Assembly (NCBI GenBank): GCA_022803075.1
Contig: JAFFTF010000012.1
Coordinates: 1 to 64,000 of the forward strand
From: Micrococcales bacterium 31B
GTDB taxonomy: Bacteria > Actinomycetota > Actinomycetes > Actinomycetales > Dermabacteraceae
DNA: 64,000 nucleotides
Reading direction: 5' to 3'
In this document: in pieces, positions 16,899 to 25,189 of the stretch
How the letters are laid out: every line of letters starts with the position of its first letter
Numbering within the stretch: the stretch's first letter is position 1
The notes under the pieces: generated by a model
Seen by the model: the letters and a program-made list of their open reading frames with translations, nothing else
Databases searched by the model: none
Told to the model about the DNA's origin: nothing
Position numbers and translations under genes: made by a program

Positions 16899-16914
16899 AT
16901 TGAAACGATTTAAT
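16899..16914. promoter_or_regulatory. LacI-type operator upstream of the rhamnose operon
   Basis: ATTGAAACGATTTAAT is a partial palindrome around a central CG, as in LacI/GalR-family sites. Its complement, TTAAATCGTTTCAAT, matches the site upstream of the ABC importer (TCAAATCGTTTGAAT at 58277) at 13 of 15 positions. It is also close to the perfect palindrome at 26571. It lies 83 bp upstream of the first gene of the rhamnose operon, so a repressor bound here could block transcription. Confidence 0.65.
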
Positions 16915-17068
16915 CACGGGCGCCGCGGCTCGTCAAGCAGGCACCACCGCGCGCGGCCCAGGCCGACGCCGCGCGTCTTAAGTGGAGCAGATTTGCAGCT
17001 GGCCGTTACGATGCTGAGTGAGACGCCGCCGCAAGGCGCGCCCCCATCGCCAGAAAGTTCGCCGAAGC

Positions 17069-17866
17069 ATGTCCTCCCCGATTCGCCGCGCCCGCGTCGC
17101 AACCGTCGCAGCGGCAGCCCTCGTGTCGCTCTCCGTGCTCGCGGCGTGCACGCCCTTGCACGCCCCCGACGAACGACTCCGGCAACCCAGCCTCTCCGGC
17201 GCCGACGCGAAGTCGATCTTGCGCGAGAGTTTCACAGACGTGACCGGCTATCACTGCACCGTCACGACGGCGCCCAAGGCCGCCGGCACCGACTTCGATG
17301 TCACCGTCTCCAACTACTCGAAGTCGAATCCGTCGAGCGGCTCGTATGAGTGGGTCGAAGACTACCTCTCGCACACCGTGACGTCGTATTGGGTAGGGGG
17401 CCGCGCGTACCGAGAGGCTCCCAATGGCGACTTTGGCCTGTACCCGACGAGTTTCGTGGACGACCGCGTCACCAGCGATCGCTTCAACTGGATCGCCAAC
17501 AACCTCACGTTCACGGTCACTCAACTTGAAGGCACAACCACGCTGTCGGCGACCAGCGCCACGCCGATCAACCGCGAAGCCCTCATCGAGGCGGTCTTGA
17601 TTGACGGCAGTCCGCGCGCCTCCACCCCAGAAATACAGCGGGCGCTGAACTCGTCCATCGACGTCACCGCGACGATCAACCTCGACAGCCGCGGCCACCT
17701 CGCGGCACAGAGTTTGACCGTCACGAAGGTGCCCCAAGAACTCGAACAACTGGTGGTGCTCGACCGGCGCGAGACCTGCGACTCCTACAATCGCGTGCAA
17801 CCCATTAGCGCCCCGAGCAACACCCTGCCCGAGACCGTCGTGCCGAGCGGCGACTCGCGCGTCTAG
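17069..17866 (+). CDS. Lipoprotein, paralogous CxxYN family, member 1
   Basis: 265 residues from the ATG at 17069. A lipoprotein signal ends in the lipobox LSVLAAC (Cys near residue 27), so the protein is probably anchored in the outer face of the membrane. The body shares a pattern with four other proteins in this window: an early Cys (TGYHC), a VSNYSKSNPSSG stretch, Trp-rich beta segments, and a late motif CDSYNRVQPISAP. The size and beta-rich pattern recall the LolA/LppX-like lipid-binding fold, but this is only an impression. The function is unknown. It is followed 104 bp later by a close relative on the same strand. Confidence 0.75.
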   Translation: MSSPIRRARVATVAAAALVSLSVLAACTPLHAPDERLRQPSLSGADAKSILRESFTDVTGYHCTVTTAPKAAGTDFDVTVSNYSKSNPSSGSYEWVEDYLSHTVTSYWVGGRAYREAPNGDFGLYPTSFVDDRVTSDRFNWIANNLTFTVTQLEGTTTLSATSATPINREALIEAVLIDGSPRASTPEIQRALNSSIDVTATINLDSRGHLAAQSLTVTKVPQELEQLVVLDRRETCDSYNRVQPISAPSNTLPETVVPSGDSRV

Positions 17867-17970
17867 CCCGCACGGGGCAGTTGTGCCCATCGCGGTTCGC
17901 CTCGGCTCGCGCGTACCCTGATGGCGTCCGGCGAGCACGGGGGCGTCGGACCACATCGTGGGAGAACACA

Positions 17971-18777
17971 ATGGGCACCAAGTTCAGCAGGGCCAGGGCG
18001 GTCGCCATGACGGTCGCAGTAGTCGCCTCGCTCGCGCTCACGGGCTGCACCAGTTTGCGAGAGAACCCGCTCGCGGCGAAGACCACGCTCACGGGCGCAG
18101 AGTTCAAGGGCCTATACCGAGCCAGCGTGGCCGAGGTCTCCGGCTTCACGTGCACCGAGCGCAGCGAACCAGCCGCGGGCGACGTTCGAATCGCGCTTCG
18201 CGTCAGCAACTTTGACATCGCCGACCCCAGCCTCGCCACCTACAAGCGCACGGTGACTCGCAACGGAGAAACCCGCAGTTCGTATTGGGGCAACCAGCAG
18301 CACTTCGTCGAGGGGGCACAGGGTCGGTTCGCGAGCGGCAAGGCCGCGTTCACGCCCGAGGAATGGATCGACACCTCCTTCGCCTGGCTCGACGACTCCG
18401 CGCAATTTAAGGTAACCCCCTCCGGGGACACGAATATCCTGACGGCCGACATGACCAATGCCGCTACCCGCGTGTCATTCGCGAGGCTGCTCCCCTCCGA
18501 GGCCGCGCTCGCCAAGCCCGCTCCCGGCGAGGCGGCGTACCCCTACCCGAACAACCCCACCGCCCTGCTGACGGGCCTCGGGCCACGGCTCACCCTGACC
18601 GGATCGTTCACCTTTACGAGTTCAGGCCACTTCGCAGCGACCCGCGTGACCTCCAATGCCGCGAGCATCTCGACGCTGCCCCTGCGCACGACGTATGCAC
18701 TGTCGTGCGGTAATTACAACCGGATCAAGAGCATCAGCCTGCCCGGCACGGGCGATCTGGAGACCATCTACGGGTAG
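17971..18777 (+). CDS. Lipoprotein, paralogous CxxYN family, member 2
   Basis: 268 residues from the ATG at 17971, preceded by GGGAGA. The lipobox LALTGC is near residue 26. It shares with member 1 the early Cys (SGFTCTERS), VSNFDIADPS, a SSYWGNQQHFVEGAQGRF stretch matching SYWVGGRAYREAPNGDF, and the C-terminal CGNYNRIKSISLPG. The two Cys residues are probably disulfide-bonded outside the cell. It is tandem with member 1 and ends at a strong terminator (18799), so the pair may be one transcription unit. Confidence 0.75.
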   Translation: MGTKFSRARAVAMTVAVVASLALTGCTSLRENPLAAKTTLTGAEFKGLYRASVAEVSGFTCTERSEPAAGDVRIALRVSNFDIADPSLATYKRTVTRNGETRSSYWGNQQHFVEGAQGRFASGKAAFTPEEWIDTSFAWLDDSAQFKVTPSGDTNILTADMTNAATRVSFARLLPSEAALAKPAPGEAAYPYPNNPTALLTGLGPRLTLTGSFTFTSSGHFAATRVTSNAASISTLPLRTTYALSCGNYNRIKSISLPGTGDLETIYG

Positions 18778-18798
18778 GCATTCGCTTGCCCACGAGCC

Positions 18799-18843
18799 GG
18801 GGCGGACGCGCGGAGGAGGGGAACCGCGCATCCGCCCCCTTTA
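18799..18843 (+). terminator. Rho-independent terminator after the lipoprotein pair
   Basis: A 15-bp stem (18799-18813 with 18824-18838, one mismatch) with a 10-base loop is followed by CTTTA. It lies 22 bp after the stop at 18777. Confidence 0.75.
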
Positions 18844-19249
18844 CTGCCCGCCCCCGCGAGCCGCGCACCGCACACGACCACCGCGGCTAGCCGATGGCAT
18901 ATCGTTCGGGCCGCTGCCTAAAACCATTAGTGCGTACCGGCACTTACGATGGGGTGCGCCGAGCACGCGACAACGGGCCACCGGAGCATCCGAAAATTTG
19001 ACAATTCTGCACTCATGGGCACCCCAAAGCCATAGCACTACTTAGCGTCATATTCGACTACTCAGCGCTATTAGTTATGAAGTTTACTCGACTGAGAAAA
19101 CGCTGGTCAGGGTCACATACCAACTCAACCTGGGCTTATTGGCGAGTTTACTTGAAGATTTTGAACATGTGCGCCGCTGGATAGGCCCGTAGGATTGATG
19201 GCAATGGCCATCATTGCGCCAGACTTCACGCGTGCTGAGAGGTCTCAGA
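18844..19249. other. Long AT-richer intergenic region upstream of the acyltransferase
   Basis: About 400 bp without a convincing gene. The stretch from about 18995 to 19180 is much more AT-rich than its surroundings and probably contains the promoter of the acyltransferase gene. A degenerate copy of the dispersed 15-mer (CCACCGGAGCATCCG) is at 18978-18992. I see no RNA gene. Confidence 0.5.
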
Positions 19250-21397
19250 ATGACTACCACTTCTGAAAATCGACTTCGCGCCCCCGCCGCGGACGCGAAG
19301 CGCGGCACCCTGCTCGAAGTGCAGGCACTGCGCACGCTCGCCGTACTCTCAGTCATCGTGTACCACTTCTGGCCCGCGGCTCTGCCCGGCGGCTTCGTCG
19401 GCGTCGATGTCTTCTTTGTGATCAGCGGTTATCTCATTATCGGGCACCTCGTCCGCGAAATGCGCCACGACGCCAGCCCTCGCATGCTGCTGCGCTTCTG
19501 GGCGCGCCGCATCCGCCGCCTGCTGCCGGCGAGCATCTTCGTGCTGCTCACCTCTCTCGCCGCCGCCCTGATCTGGCTCCCCCGCACGGTCGTCACCACG
19601 TGGTACGAACAAATCGCGGCGTCGATGCTGCACGTGCAGAACTGGCTGCTCGCCGCCAACCAGGTCGACTACCTCAAATCACAGGCCGAAGCCTCGATGG
19701 TGCAGCACTACTGGTCGCTTTCCGTCGAAGAACAGCTGTACGTCGTGTTCCCGCTCATCATGGTGCTCGCGCTGGTTTTCGCGCGTGGGCGCGGGGTGGC
19801 GGGGCGGGACGCCGCGCTGCTGACGTTGGTTGCCCTCGTGACGGTGACCTCGTTCATCTACTCGCAAATGCTCGTCAGCCAGGGCATCGCGCGCGCCTAC
19901 TTCGACACCTTCGCCCGCGCCTGGGAGTTCGGCGTCGGCGGCCTCGTCGTCTGGGGCGTCGAGCGCACCCGCAATTCGCCACGCCTCAACGACACCAGCC
20001 GCACCCTCCTTTCGTGGCTGGGCCTCGCGGCCATCGTCACGGCCTGCGTGCTGTGCTCGAAAGCCACCCCGTTCCCCGGAGTCATGGCGCTCGTGCCGGT
20101 GCTCGGCACCGCCTCCGTCATCTGGGCGGGCATGACCGTCGCCCGCTGGTCTGCCGCACCGCTACTGCGCGCACGCCCCGTGCAATGGGTCGGCGACCAC
20201 TCCTACGCCCTCTACCTATGGCACGTGCCCGTGCACATGATTCTTCCCGCGGCCATCGCCCCCCACGTCACCAACCCCGTGCTCGTCTCGCTCGCGGTCA
20301 TTGCCCTTACGGTCGGCCTCAGCGCCTTCTCGCGCCGTTGCATCGAAACCACGACGCTCAAACTGCCCACCTTCGAGAGAATGCGCATGGTTTACGCCCT
20401 GCTACTGTTGCCCTCACTGCTCGCCGCGTGCGGAGTCATGAGCCTCGAAAAGAACGACACGGCACGCCTCGAAACCGCCGTCACCCAGGTGACCGAGGCG
20501 GTCAAGAGCGCCGACCCCTGCATCGGTGCGCGCGCGATGGCGAACGCCAGCGAATGTGCCGAGCCGTTCGCCACCACAGACCAGACCGACCCCCAGCTCG
20601 CGATCCACGACATCGGCACGGGTGTAAAGGAAGACGACCGCTGCAAGCAAATCAGCAGCAAGAGCGAGGTCGTCACGTGCGACTTCGGCTCGACCGCGGC
20701 AGACGCCCCCACGATCGCCCTCGTCGGCGACTCCCACGCGGCCATGTGGCTCGAGGGGCTGATCCCCTACGCCGAAAAACACGACCTGCGCATTCGCACC
20801 TACTTCAAGGCGTTCTGCCCTGGCCTCGGCGCCGACGGACTCGCCCCCACGTTCATGTCGCGGGCCGAGGCCGAAACCTGCGCCGCGTGGGGCAAGGCCG
20901 TCACGAAAGACCTGCTCGCGCAGCCCAGCCTCGCGGGCGTGGTGTACTCCAACTTCACCATCGCGTACGGCGGCACCAACGCCGAGCAGGGCATCAAGCC
21001 CATGACCACCCCTGAGGCCAGCGGCGTGTTGACCGAGCTGAAGGCCGCGGGTCTGGCCGTCGCCGTGCTGCGCGACGCCCCCAACTTCACCGATTCGCTG
21101 CCCGAGTGCGTCGAGAAGTCGGGCGGCGCATACGACCCCTGCTGGGCGCCGCGCGACAAGACCCTGCTCGTCGACTATTTCGACCCCATGGTGCTTGCCG
21201 CCCGAGAGACGGGCGCGCCCGTCATCGACATGACCGACATGCTCTGCACCGACGACGGCCGCTGCCACGCCGTGATCGGCGGCCTCATCACGCGCTTCGA
21301 CTCGCATCACTTCACCTCCGCGTTTTCGCTCACTCTCGGCGAATCGCTCGGTGACCGGATCCGCGAGACATTTGGTATCGCGGCGCGCGGCAACTAG
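19250..21397 (+). CDS. Acyltransferase 3 (OafA/YrhL type) with C-terminal SGNH domain
   Basis: 715 residues from the ATG at 19250. Residues about 15-375 are an acyltransferase-3 membrane domain of about 10-11 helices, with LEVQALRTLAVLSVIVYHFW (the RxxA..V...H start region) and GGFVGVDVFFVISGYLI. Residues about 430-715 are an extracytoplasmic SGNH domain with GDSHAAMW (nucleophile Ser) and the late DSHHFT (Asp/His pair). Such fusions O-acetylate cell-surface polysaccharides or peptidoglycan: the membrane part passes acyl groups outward and the SGNH domain transfers them. The exact acceptor is unknown. Confidence 0.9.
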   Translation: MTTTSENRLRAPAADAKRGTLLEVQALRTLAVLSVIVYHFWPAALPGGFVGVDVFFVISGYLIIGHLVREMRHDASPRMLLRFWARRIRRLLPASIFVLLTSLAAALIWLPRTVVTTWYEQIAASMLHVQNWLLAANQVDYLKSQAEASMVQHYWSLSVEEQLYVVFPLIMVLALVFARGRGVAGRDAALLTLVALVTVTSFIYSQMLVSQGIARAYFDTFARAWEFGVGGLVVWGVERTRNSPRLNDTSRTLLSWLGLAAIVTACVLCSKATPFPGVMALVPVLGTASVIWAGMTVARWSAAPLLRARPVQWVGDHSYALYLWHVPVHMILPAAIAPHVTNPVLVSLAVIALTVGLSAFSRRCIETTTLKLPTFERMRMVYALLLLPSLLAACGVMSLEKNDTARLETAVTQVTEAVKSADPCIGARAMANASECAEPFATTDQTDPQLAIHDIGTGVKEDDRCKQISSKSEVVTCDFGSTAADAPTIALVGDSHAAMWLEGLIPYAEKHDLRIRTYFKAFCPGLGADGLAPTFMSRAEAETCAAWGKAVTKDLLAQPSLAGVVYSNFTIAYGGTNAEQGIKPMTTPEASGVLTELKAAGLAVAVLRDAPNFTDSLPECVEKSGGAYDPCWAPRDKTLLVDYFDPMVLAARETGAPVIDMTDMLCTDDGRCHAVIGGLITRFDSHHFTSAFSLTLGESLGDRIRETFGIAARGN

Positions 21398-21414
21398 CCA
21401 CCAATTCCCTGCGA

Positions 21415-21458
21415 CCGGACGCGCGGGTGGCCCGAATACCCGGCCACCCGGCGTCCGG
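21415..21458. terminator. Hairpin terminator after the acyltransferase gene
   Basis: A 16-17 bp stem (21415-21431 with 21443-21458, one bulged base) with an 11-base loop and no T-tract. The left arm contains an exact copy of the dispersed motif in reverse (21416-21430), and the right arm contains a near copy facing it. The hairpin is therefore built from two inverted copies. Confidence 0.55.
21416..21430 (-). repeat. Dispersed 15-mer CCACCCGCGCGTCCG, intergenic copy
   Basis: Exact class B copy on the minus strand, forming the left arm of the hairpin after the acyltransferase gene. The right arm (21444-21457) is the same motif one base shorter. Confidence 0.7.
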
Positions 21459-21572
21459 CCCCTGCCTAGGTGAAGTTGGGCATGACCATGCGGTCAGGCG
21501 AACCATTGACGTGGTGAGCACGGCGACCTAGCGTGAAAGTCCCAGCCTGCGGGCTCGAGGCCCGTTCGCGGA

Positions 21573-21596
21573 GGGTTGCAATTCGTCACGCAACCC
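21573..21596 (+). other. Leader hairpin upstream of the DoxX-like gene
   Basis: GGGTTGC (21573-21579) pairs perfectly with GCAACCC (21590-21596) across a 10-base loop, 20 bp before the start codon. A second small GC stem lies just before it (21550-21564). It may be a leader structure or nothing; no known riboswitch is recognised. Confidence 0.3.
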
Positions 21597-21616
21597 GAAG
21601 GCGCAGGTGATTCATC

Positions 21617-22054
21617 ATGGTTCCACTCCTGGTGCTCGTCGCGGTCACCCTGCTCGCTCGACTCGTCGGCCTGGCCGTTGCGCCCCTGGCCGACTTGGTT
21701 AACTGCCTAGCCATTGGCGTCGCGGCGATGTTCCTCTTTACCGCTTCTGCGCGGCTGAACCCCGCGCGGAGAACCGCCATGGAATGGATGGTGCCTCCAC
21801 ACTTGCCGCGTCCCGGGCTCCTCGTCGCGATCTCTGGTGTTGCGGAGGCCGCGGGGGCAGTTGGGGTCCTGATTCCGCAGACCCGCACCCTCGCGGGCGT
21901 CGCACTTGCCGTGCTACTGCTCGCGGTGTTTCCCGCGAATGTGTACGCGGCCCGGGCCCCCGCGCGGCCCGGACTCCGTGTGACGCCCTTGTCGCAGCGC
22001 ACTGCGCTGCAGGTCGTCTTTGTCGCGGCCTGCCTCGTGGTGGCCTGGGCTTAG
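21617..22054 (+). CDS. DoxX-like small membrane protein
   Basis: 145 residues with four predicted transmembrane helices and the pattern of the DoxX-like family: MFLFTASARLNPARR in the second helix region, then LVAISGVAEAAGAVGVLIPQ, and a NVYAAR segment before the last helix. Members are inner-membrane proteins of poorly defined role, some linked to redox stress. The start at 21617 lacks a strong ribosome site, and the upstream hairpin may matter for its expression. Confidence 0.75.
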   Translation: MVPLLVLVAVTLLARLVGLAVAPLADLVNCLAIGVAAMFLFTASARLNPARRTAMEWMVPPHLPRPGLLVAISGVAEAAGAVGVLIPQTRTLAGVALAVLLLAVFPANVYAARAPARPGLRVTPLSQRTALQVVFVAACLVVAWA

Positions 22055-22069
22055 GCCGCCCGGCCTCCG

Positions 22070-22672
22070 CTACGGCGTGGAGGTGGGCGTCGGGATGAGG
22101 GGTTGTGGCCCCAGGGTGGCCTCGCCGTCGGGGTGCTGGCTGTGAAGCCACTCGGTGTCGTGCTTTTCGACCGAGACGATCTGCGCCGTGTTCGGGTTGA
22201 TCACGACGCGATGCGTGATGACCTCTCCCGATTCGACCGACTCCGCCGACGTGGCGGCATCGGCCGCGACATAGGTGCGGTCGAACTGCAACTCGATGTC
22301 GGCGACGAGACCCGCCGCCTCGTCGCCTACCTTCTGAAAACCCCGCACCGTCACCGTGGATTCGCTCATGCGCACAGCACTGGAGGCGTTCACCGCGGCG
22401 GCGTCGGCCTCGTACTGCCCGCGCAGGCCCGCGTAGTGGTACGAGGGCGAGGCCGCGGCGCTGGTGCCCGTCGCGGAGATGGCCACCCGCTCGGCGGCCT
22501 GCAAATCGGCGGCGTAATACCCTGCGACCTGGGCGATGCTCACGTCGTCGGCCGCAGTGCCAGGCGATTCGTTTGCCGCGTCGCTGCACCCCGCGAGGCC
22601 CAGGCTCGCCGCCATCACGGTCGCAGCCGCGGCCATGTGCGACCTCGATTTTGCCTTTGAGTGAAAGTTCAT
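22070..22672 (-). CDS. Lipoprotein of unknown function
   Basis: 200 residues from the ATG at 22672. The signal peptide ends in the lipobox LGLAGC (near residue 29). The mature part has no domain I recognise. It carries a central region with a Ser/Thr/Val-rich beta pattern (STVTVRGFQKVGDEAAG) and a Pro/Thr tail (PLIPTPTSTP). It does not carry the CxxYN motif of the other lipoproteins here. It lies downstream of the rhamnosidase gene but is separated from it by a strong hairpin, so it is likely expressed independently. Confidence 0.7.
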   Translation of the reverse strand: MNFHSKAKSRSHMAAAATVMAASLGLAGCSDAANESPGTAADDVSIAQVAGYYAADLQAAERVAISATGTSAAASPSYHYAGLRGQYEADAAAVNASSAVRMSESTVTVRGFQKVGDEAAGLVADIELQFDRTYVAADAATSAESVESGEVITHRVVINPNTAQIVSVEKHDTEWLHSQHPDGEATLGPQPLIPTPTSTP

Positions 22673-22701
22673 GACGCCCGCCCGTCGCTCCTCGTCGGCC
22701 C

Positions 22702-22729
22702 CTGCGCAGCACTGCGCAGCACTGCGCAG
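22702..22729. repeat. Three tandem CTGCGCAGCA repeats
   Basis: A 10-bp unit is repeated 2.8 times between the lipoprotein start and the rhamnosidase terminator. Each unit contains the palindrome CTGCGCAG, so it may be an operator array or a simple repeat. Confidence 0.7.
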
Positions 22730-22762
22730 ATGGGGCGCGTCGCAAACGCGACGCGCCCCATC
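22729..22762 (-). terminator. Strong hairpin after the rhamnosidase gene
   Basis: A perfect 15-bp stem (22729-22743 with 22748-22762) with a 4-base loop lies about 40 bp past the GH78 stop. There is no T-tract on either strand, so it may act by stalling or RNA stabilisation as well as termination. Confidence 0.55.
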
Positions 22763-22801
22763 ATAGTACCAACACATATGCAAATGTGCGCTGTACTGTG
22801 C

Positions 22802-25117
22802 CTATGCCACCGGCACGGGGCTCTCGAATCGGTGCGCTCCGGTGCCCACGGTGCGCGCCGTGGCGTCCGGCAACATCACCTCGGCCGTAACACCCGCGGG
22901 CACGTCGCACGTGAGCGTGAAGCGGTCGCCGTCGAGGTCCCACCGCACCGAAATAACGCCGTGCGCGGTGTCGAGGCTCGTGGCGGCCCACGTCAGCCCC
23001 CCGCCCACCTGCGGGGCGATGCGAACGGACGCGTAGCCGGGCGCGCTGGCACTGAGGCCCCCGACCACCTTGTGCAGCCAGTCGGCGACCGCGCCGAGTG
23101 CGTAGTGGTTAAAGCTGGTCATCTCGCCGGGGTTGATGCTGCCGTCGGGGAGCATCGAATCCCAGCGCTCCCACACCGTGGTCGCGCCCATCGTGACGGG
23201 GTACAGCCACGACGGGCACTCGCGTTCGAGCAGCAGGCGATATGCGGCGTCCACGTGCCCCGTCGCGCTGAGCGCCCATGTGACATAGGGCGTGCCCGCG
23301 AAGCCGGTCGAGACGCGATAGTTGCGCTCGGCAACGATCTCGGCAAGGCGCTGGCCCGCGAAGGCGCGGCGCTGCGGCTCGTGGGCGGAGTCCACGATGT
23401 CGAAATGAATCGCGAGAGCGTACACCGTGGCGCAGTCGGAGCGCACGCGACCCTCGGCGTCGACGTAGTTCGCGAGAAAGTTGGCGCGCGCGACGTCGGC
23501 GATCTCGCTGAACTCGGCGGCCTCGGCCTTCAGGCCCAAAATCTCAGCGGCCTCGGAGACCTCCCGGGCGCTGCGCACGAGGCAGGCCGTCGCGACGACT
23601 CCCTTGTCGGCCTTCGCATCGGCCGGGTTGTGCGGCGAGGCGTCGGGGTCGAGCCAGTCACCGAACTGAAAATCGGCGTCCCACAGCCCGCTCGGCGAGA
23701 GCTTCGAGACGACTCGCCGCACGTGCGCAGCCATCGAGTCGAACTGGCGGGCGAGCAGGGCCGCATCGCCGTAGGTGCGGTAGAGCTCGAGCGTCACCCA
23801 CACGCTCGCGTCAGACCAGATGGCGGTCGTGTCGAGCTCGGGAAAGTCCTCGGGGGTCGGCATGAACTTCAAGACATCGGGCACGACCGCCGCCACGAAG
23901 CCGTCGGCGTCCGCCTGCTCGGCCGCGAGATTTGCGAGCCAGTTCCCGAGGAACCCCCGCACGTCATACAGGTATGCCGCCGTGGGCGCAAACACCGCGA
24001 TGTCGCCCGTCCAGCCGAGGCGCTCGTCGCGCTGCGGGCAGTCGGTGGGCACGTCAAGAAAGTTGCCGCGCAGCCCCCACACGATATTGCGGTGCAGCTG
24101 GTTCACGAGCTCGTCCGAGCATTCAAACGTACCGGTGCGGCGCATGTCGGAGTGCACCACGACCGCCTCAATATCGCCCAGGCCCAACTCTCCGGGCCAC
24201 CCGGTCACCTCGGCGTAGCGGAACCCGTGGAACGTGAGCGTCGGCTCGAAAAAGTCTTCGCCCCCGCTCAGGACGAAGCGATCGGTGCAGTCGGCAGTGC
24301 GCAGGGGCCGCACGCCGAGCTCGCCCGCCTCCAGCACCTCGGCGTGCCGCAGCACAATTTCGTGGCCGGCCGTGGCCGCGCCCGCGGGCACCGTGAAGCG
24401 GCACCAGCCGACGAGGTTCTGGCCGAAGTCGAGCACGGTCTTGCCGCTCGGGGTCGTCATGATCTCTCGGGCGGTCACGGCCTCGATGCGCCGCACGGGC
24501 GGCACCTCGAGTTCTGCCTGCGCGAACAGTTTGGCCTCGTCGAATACTTTCGTGTGGACGCCCGTCCACCCCGTTGACGCGTCGGCCGCCGTGGACCACC
24601 CGGGCAGTCGCCTGCGCGCGTCGATGGTTTGGCCGTCGTAGATCTGGTTGTCGGTGGTGTCGCTCGCGTGGGCCTCCCAGGTTTCATCGGTTTCGACGAT
24701 CTGTTGGGCGCCGTCCGCGAACGTGAGGGTGAGCCGCGCGTAGAAGGCCGGCTCGTCGGTGTAGAACTTGCCGCCGCCCGCCAGGAACCCGAGGCGTCCG
24801 TGCGCCCAGCCGTTGCCGAGGCGAGCCCCGATGCGGTGGCCCGCGCCGGCAGTGGTCTCGGTGCTGGTCTCGGTGCTGAGCAGGTGCGTGACGTCGAACG
24901 ACTGCAACCGCACGCGAAACTCATACGAATCCCAGCCGGGGTTGAACACGGTGTCGGTCGCGGGCCGGCCGTTGACCTCGGGTTCGTACAGGGCGAGGGC
25001 CGTGGCTTCGAGCACGGCGCGGGTGAGGTTTTCGCTCGGCTGATCGAGGGTGAAGACGGGGCTGCGCAGCAGGGGCGCGCCGTCGTGGAAGTCGTCTGCG
25101 GCGATGAGGCGGGTCAT
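22802..25117 (-). CDS. Alpha-L-rhamnosidase, glycoside hydrolase family 78
   Basis: A 771-residue GH78 protein that removes terminal alpha-L-rhamnose from glycosides such as flavonoid rutinosides or from pectic side chains. Domains in order: N-terminal beta-sandwich domains (about 1-320), an (alpha/alpha)6 barrel (about 325-690) with the conserved DCPQRDERLGWTGD and the late VWERWDSM that carries the catalytic base Glu, and a C-terminal beta domain. It has no signal peptide, so it acts inside the cell on imported glycosides. It lies 72 bp after a permease gene, which supports an uptake-then-hydrolysis route feeding the rhamnose operon. It is shorter than many GH78 enzymes (850-1000) because an N-terminal domain is absent. 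Confidence 0.93.
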   Translation of the reverse strand: MTRLIAADDFHDGAPLLRSPVFTLDQPSENLTRAVLEATALALYEPEVNGRPATDTVFNPGWDSYEFRVRLQSFDVTHLLSTETSTETTAGAGHRIGARLGNGWAHGRLGFLAGGGKFYTDEPAFYARLTLTFADGAQQIVETDETWEAHASDTTDNQIYDGQTIDARRRLPGWSTAADASTGWTGVHTKVFDEAKLFAQAELEVPPVRRIEAVTAREIMTTPSGKTVLDFGQNLVGWCRFTVPAGAATAGHEIVLRHAEVLEAGELGVRPLRTADCTDRFVLSGGEDFFEPTLTFHGFRYAEVTGWPGELGLGDIEAVVVHSDMRRTGTFECSDELVNQLHRNIVWGLRGNFLDVPTDCPQRDERLGWTGDIAVFAPTAAYLYDVRGFLGNWLANLAAEQADADGFVAAVVPDVLKFMPTPEDFPELDTTAIWSDASVWVTLELYRTYGDAALLARQFDSMAAHVRRVVSKLSPSGLWDADFQFGDWLDPDASPHNPADAKADKGVVATACLVRSAREVSEAAEILGLKAEAAEFSEIADVARANFLANYVDAEGRVRSDCATVYALAIHFDIVDSAHEPQRRAFAGQRLAEIVAERNYRVSTGFAGTPYVTWALSATGHVDAAYRLLLERECPSWLYPVTMGATTVWERWDSMLPDGSINPGEMTSFNHYALGAVADWLHKVVGGLSASAPGYASVRIAPQVGGGLTWAATSLDTAHGVISVRWDLDGDRFTLTCDVPAGVTAEVMLPDATARTVGTGAHRFESPVPVA

Positions 25118-25189
25118 AGAGGTCTCCTGAAGCGTGCGGGTGGCTGTATGGTTTCGGGGCGGTTTCGGGGGCAGGTACCGGTGCGGTCG

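Noticed and set aside
22661-24577. A 638-codon plus-strand frame opposite the rhamnosidase
   Set aside because: Shadow of the GH78 gene; low-complexity Arg/Gly/His sequence.
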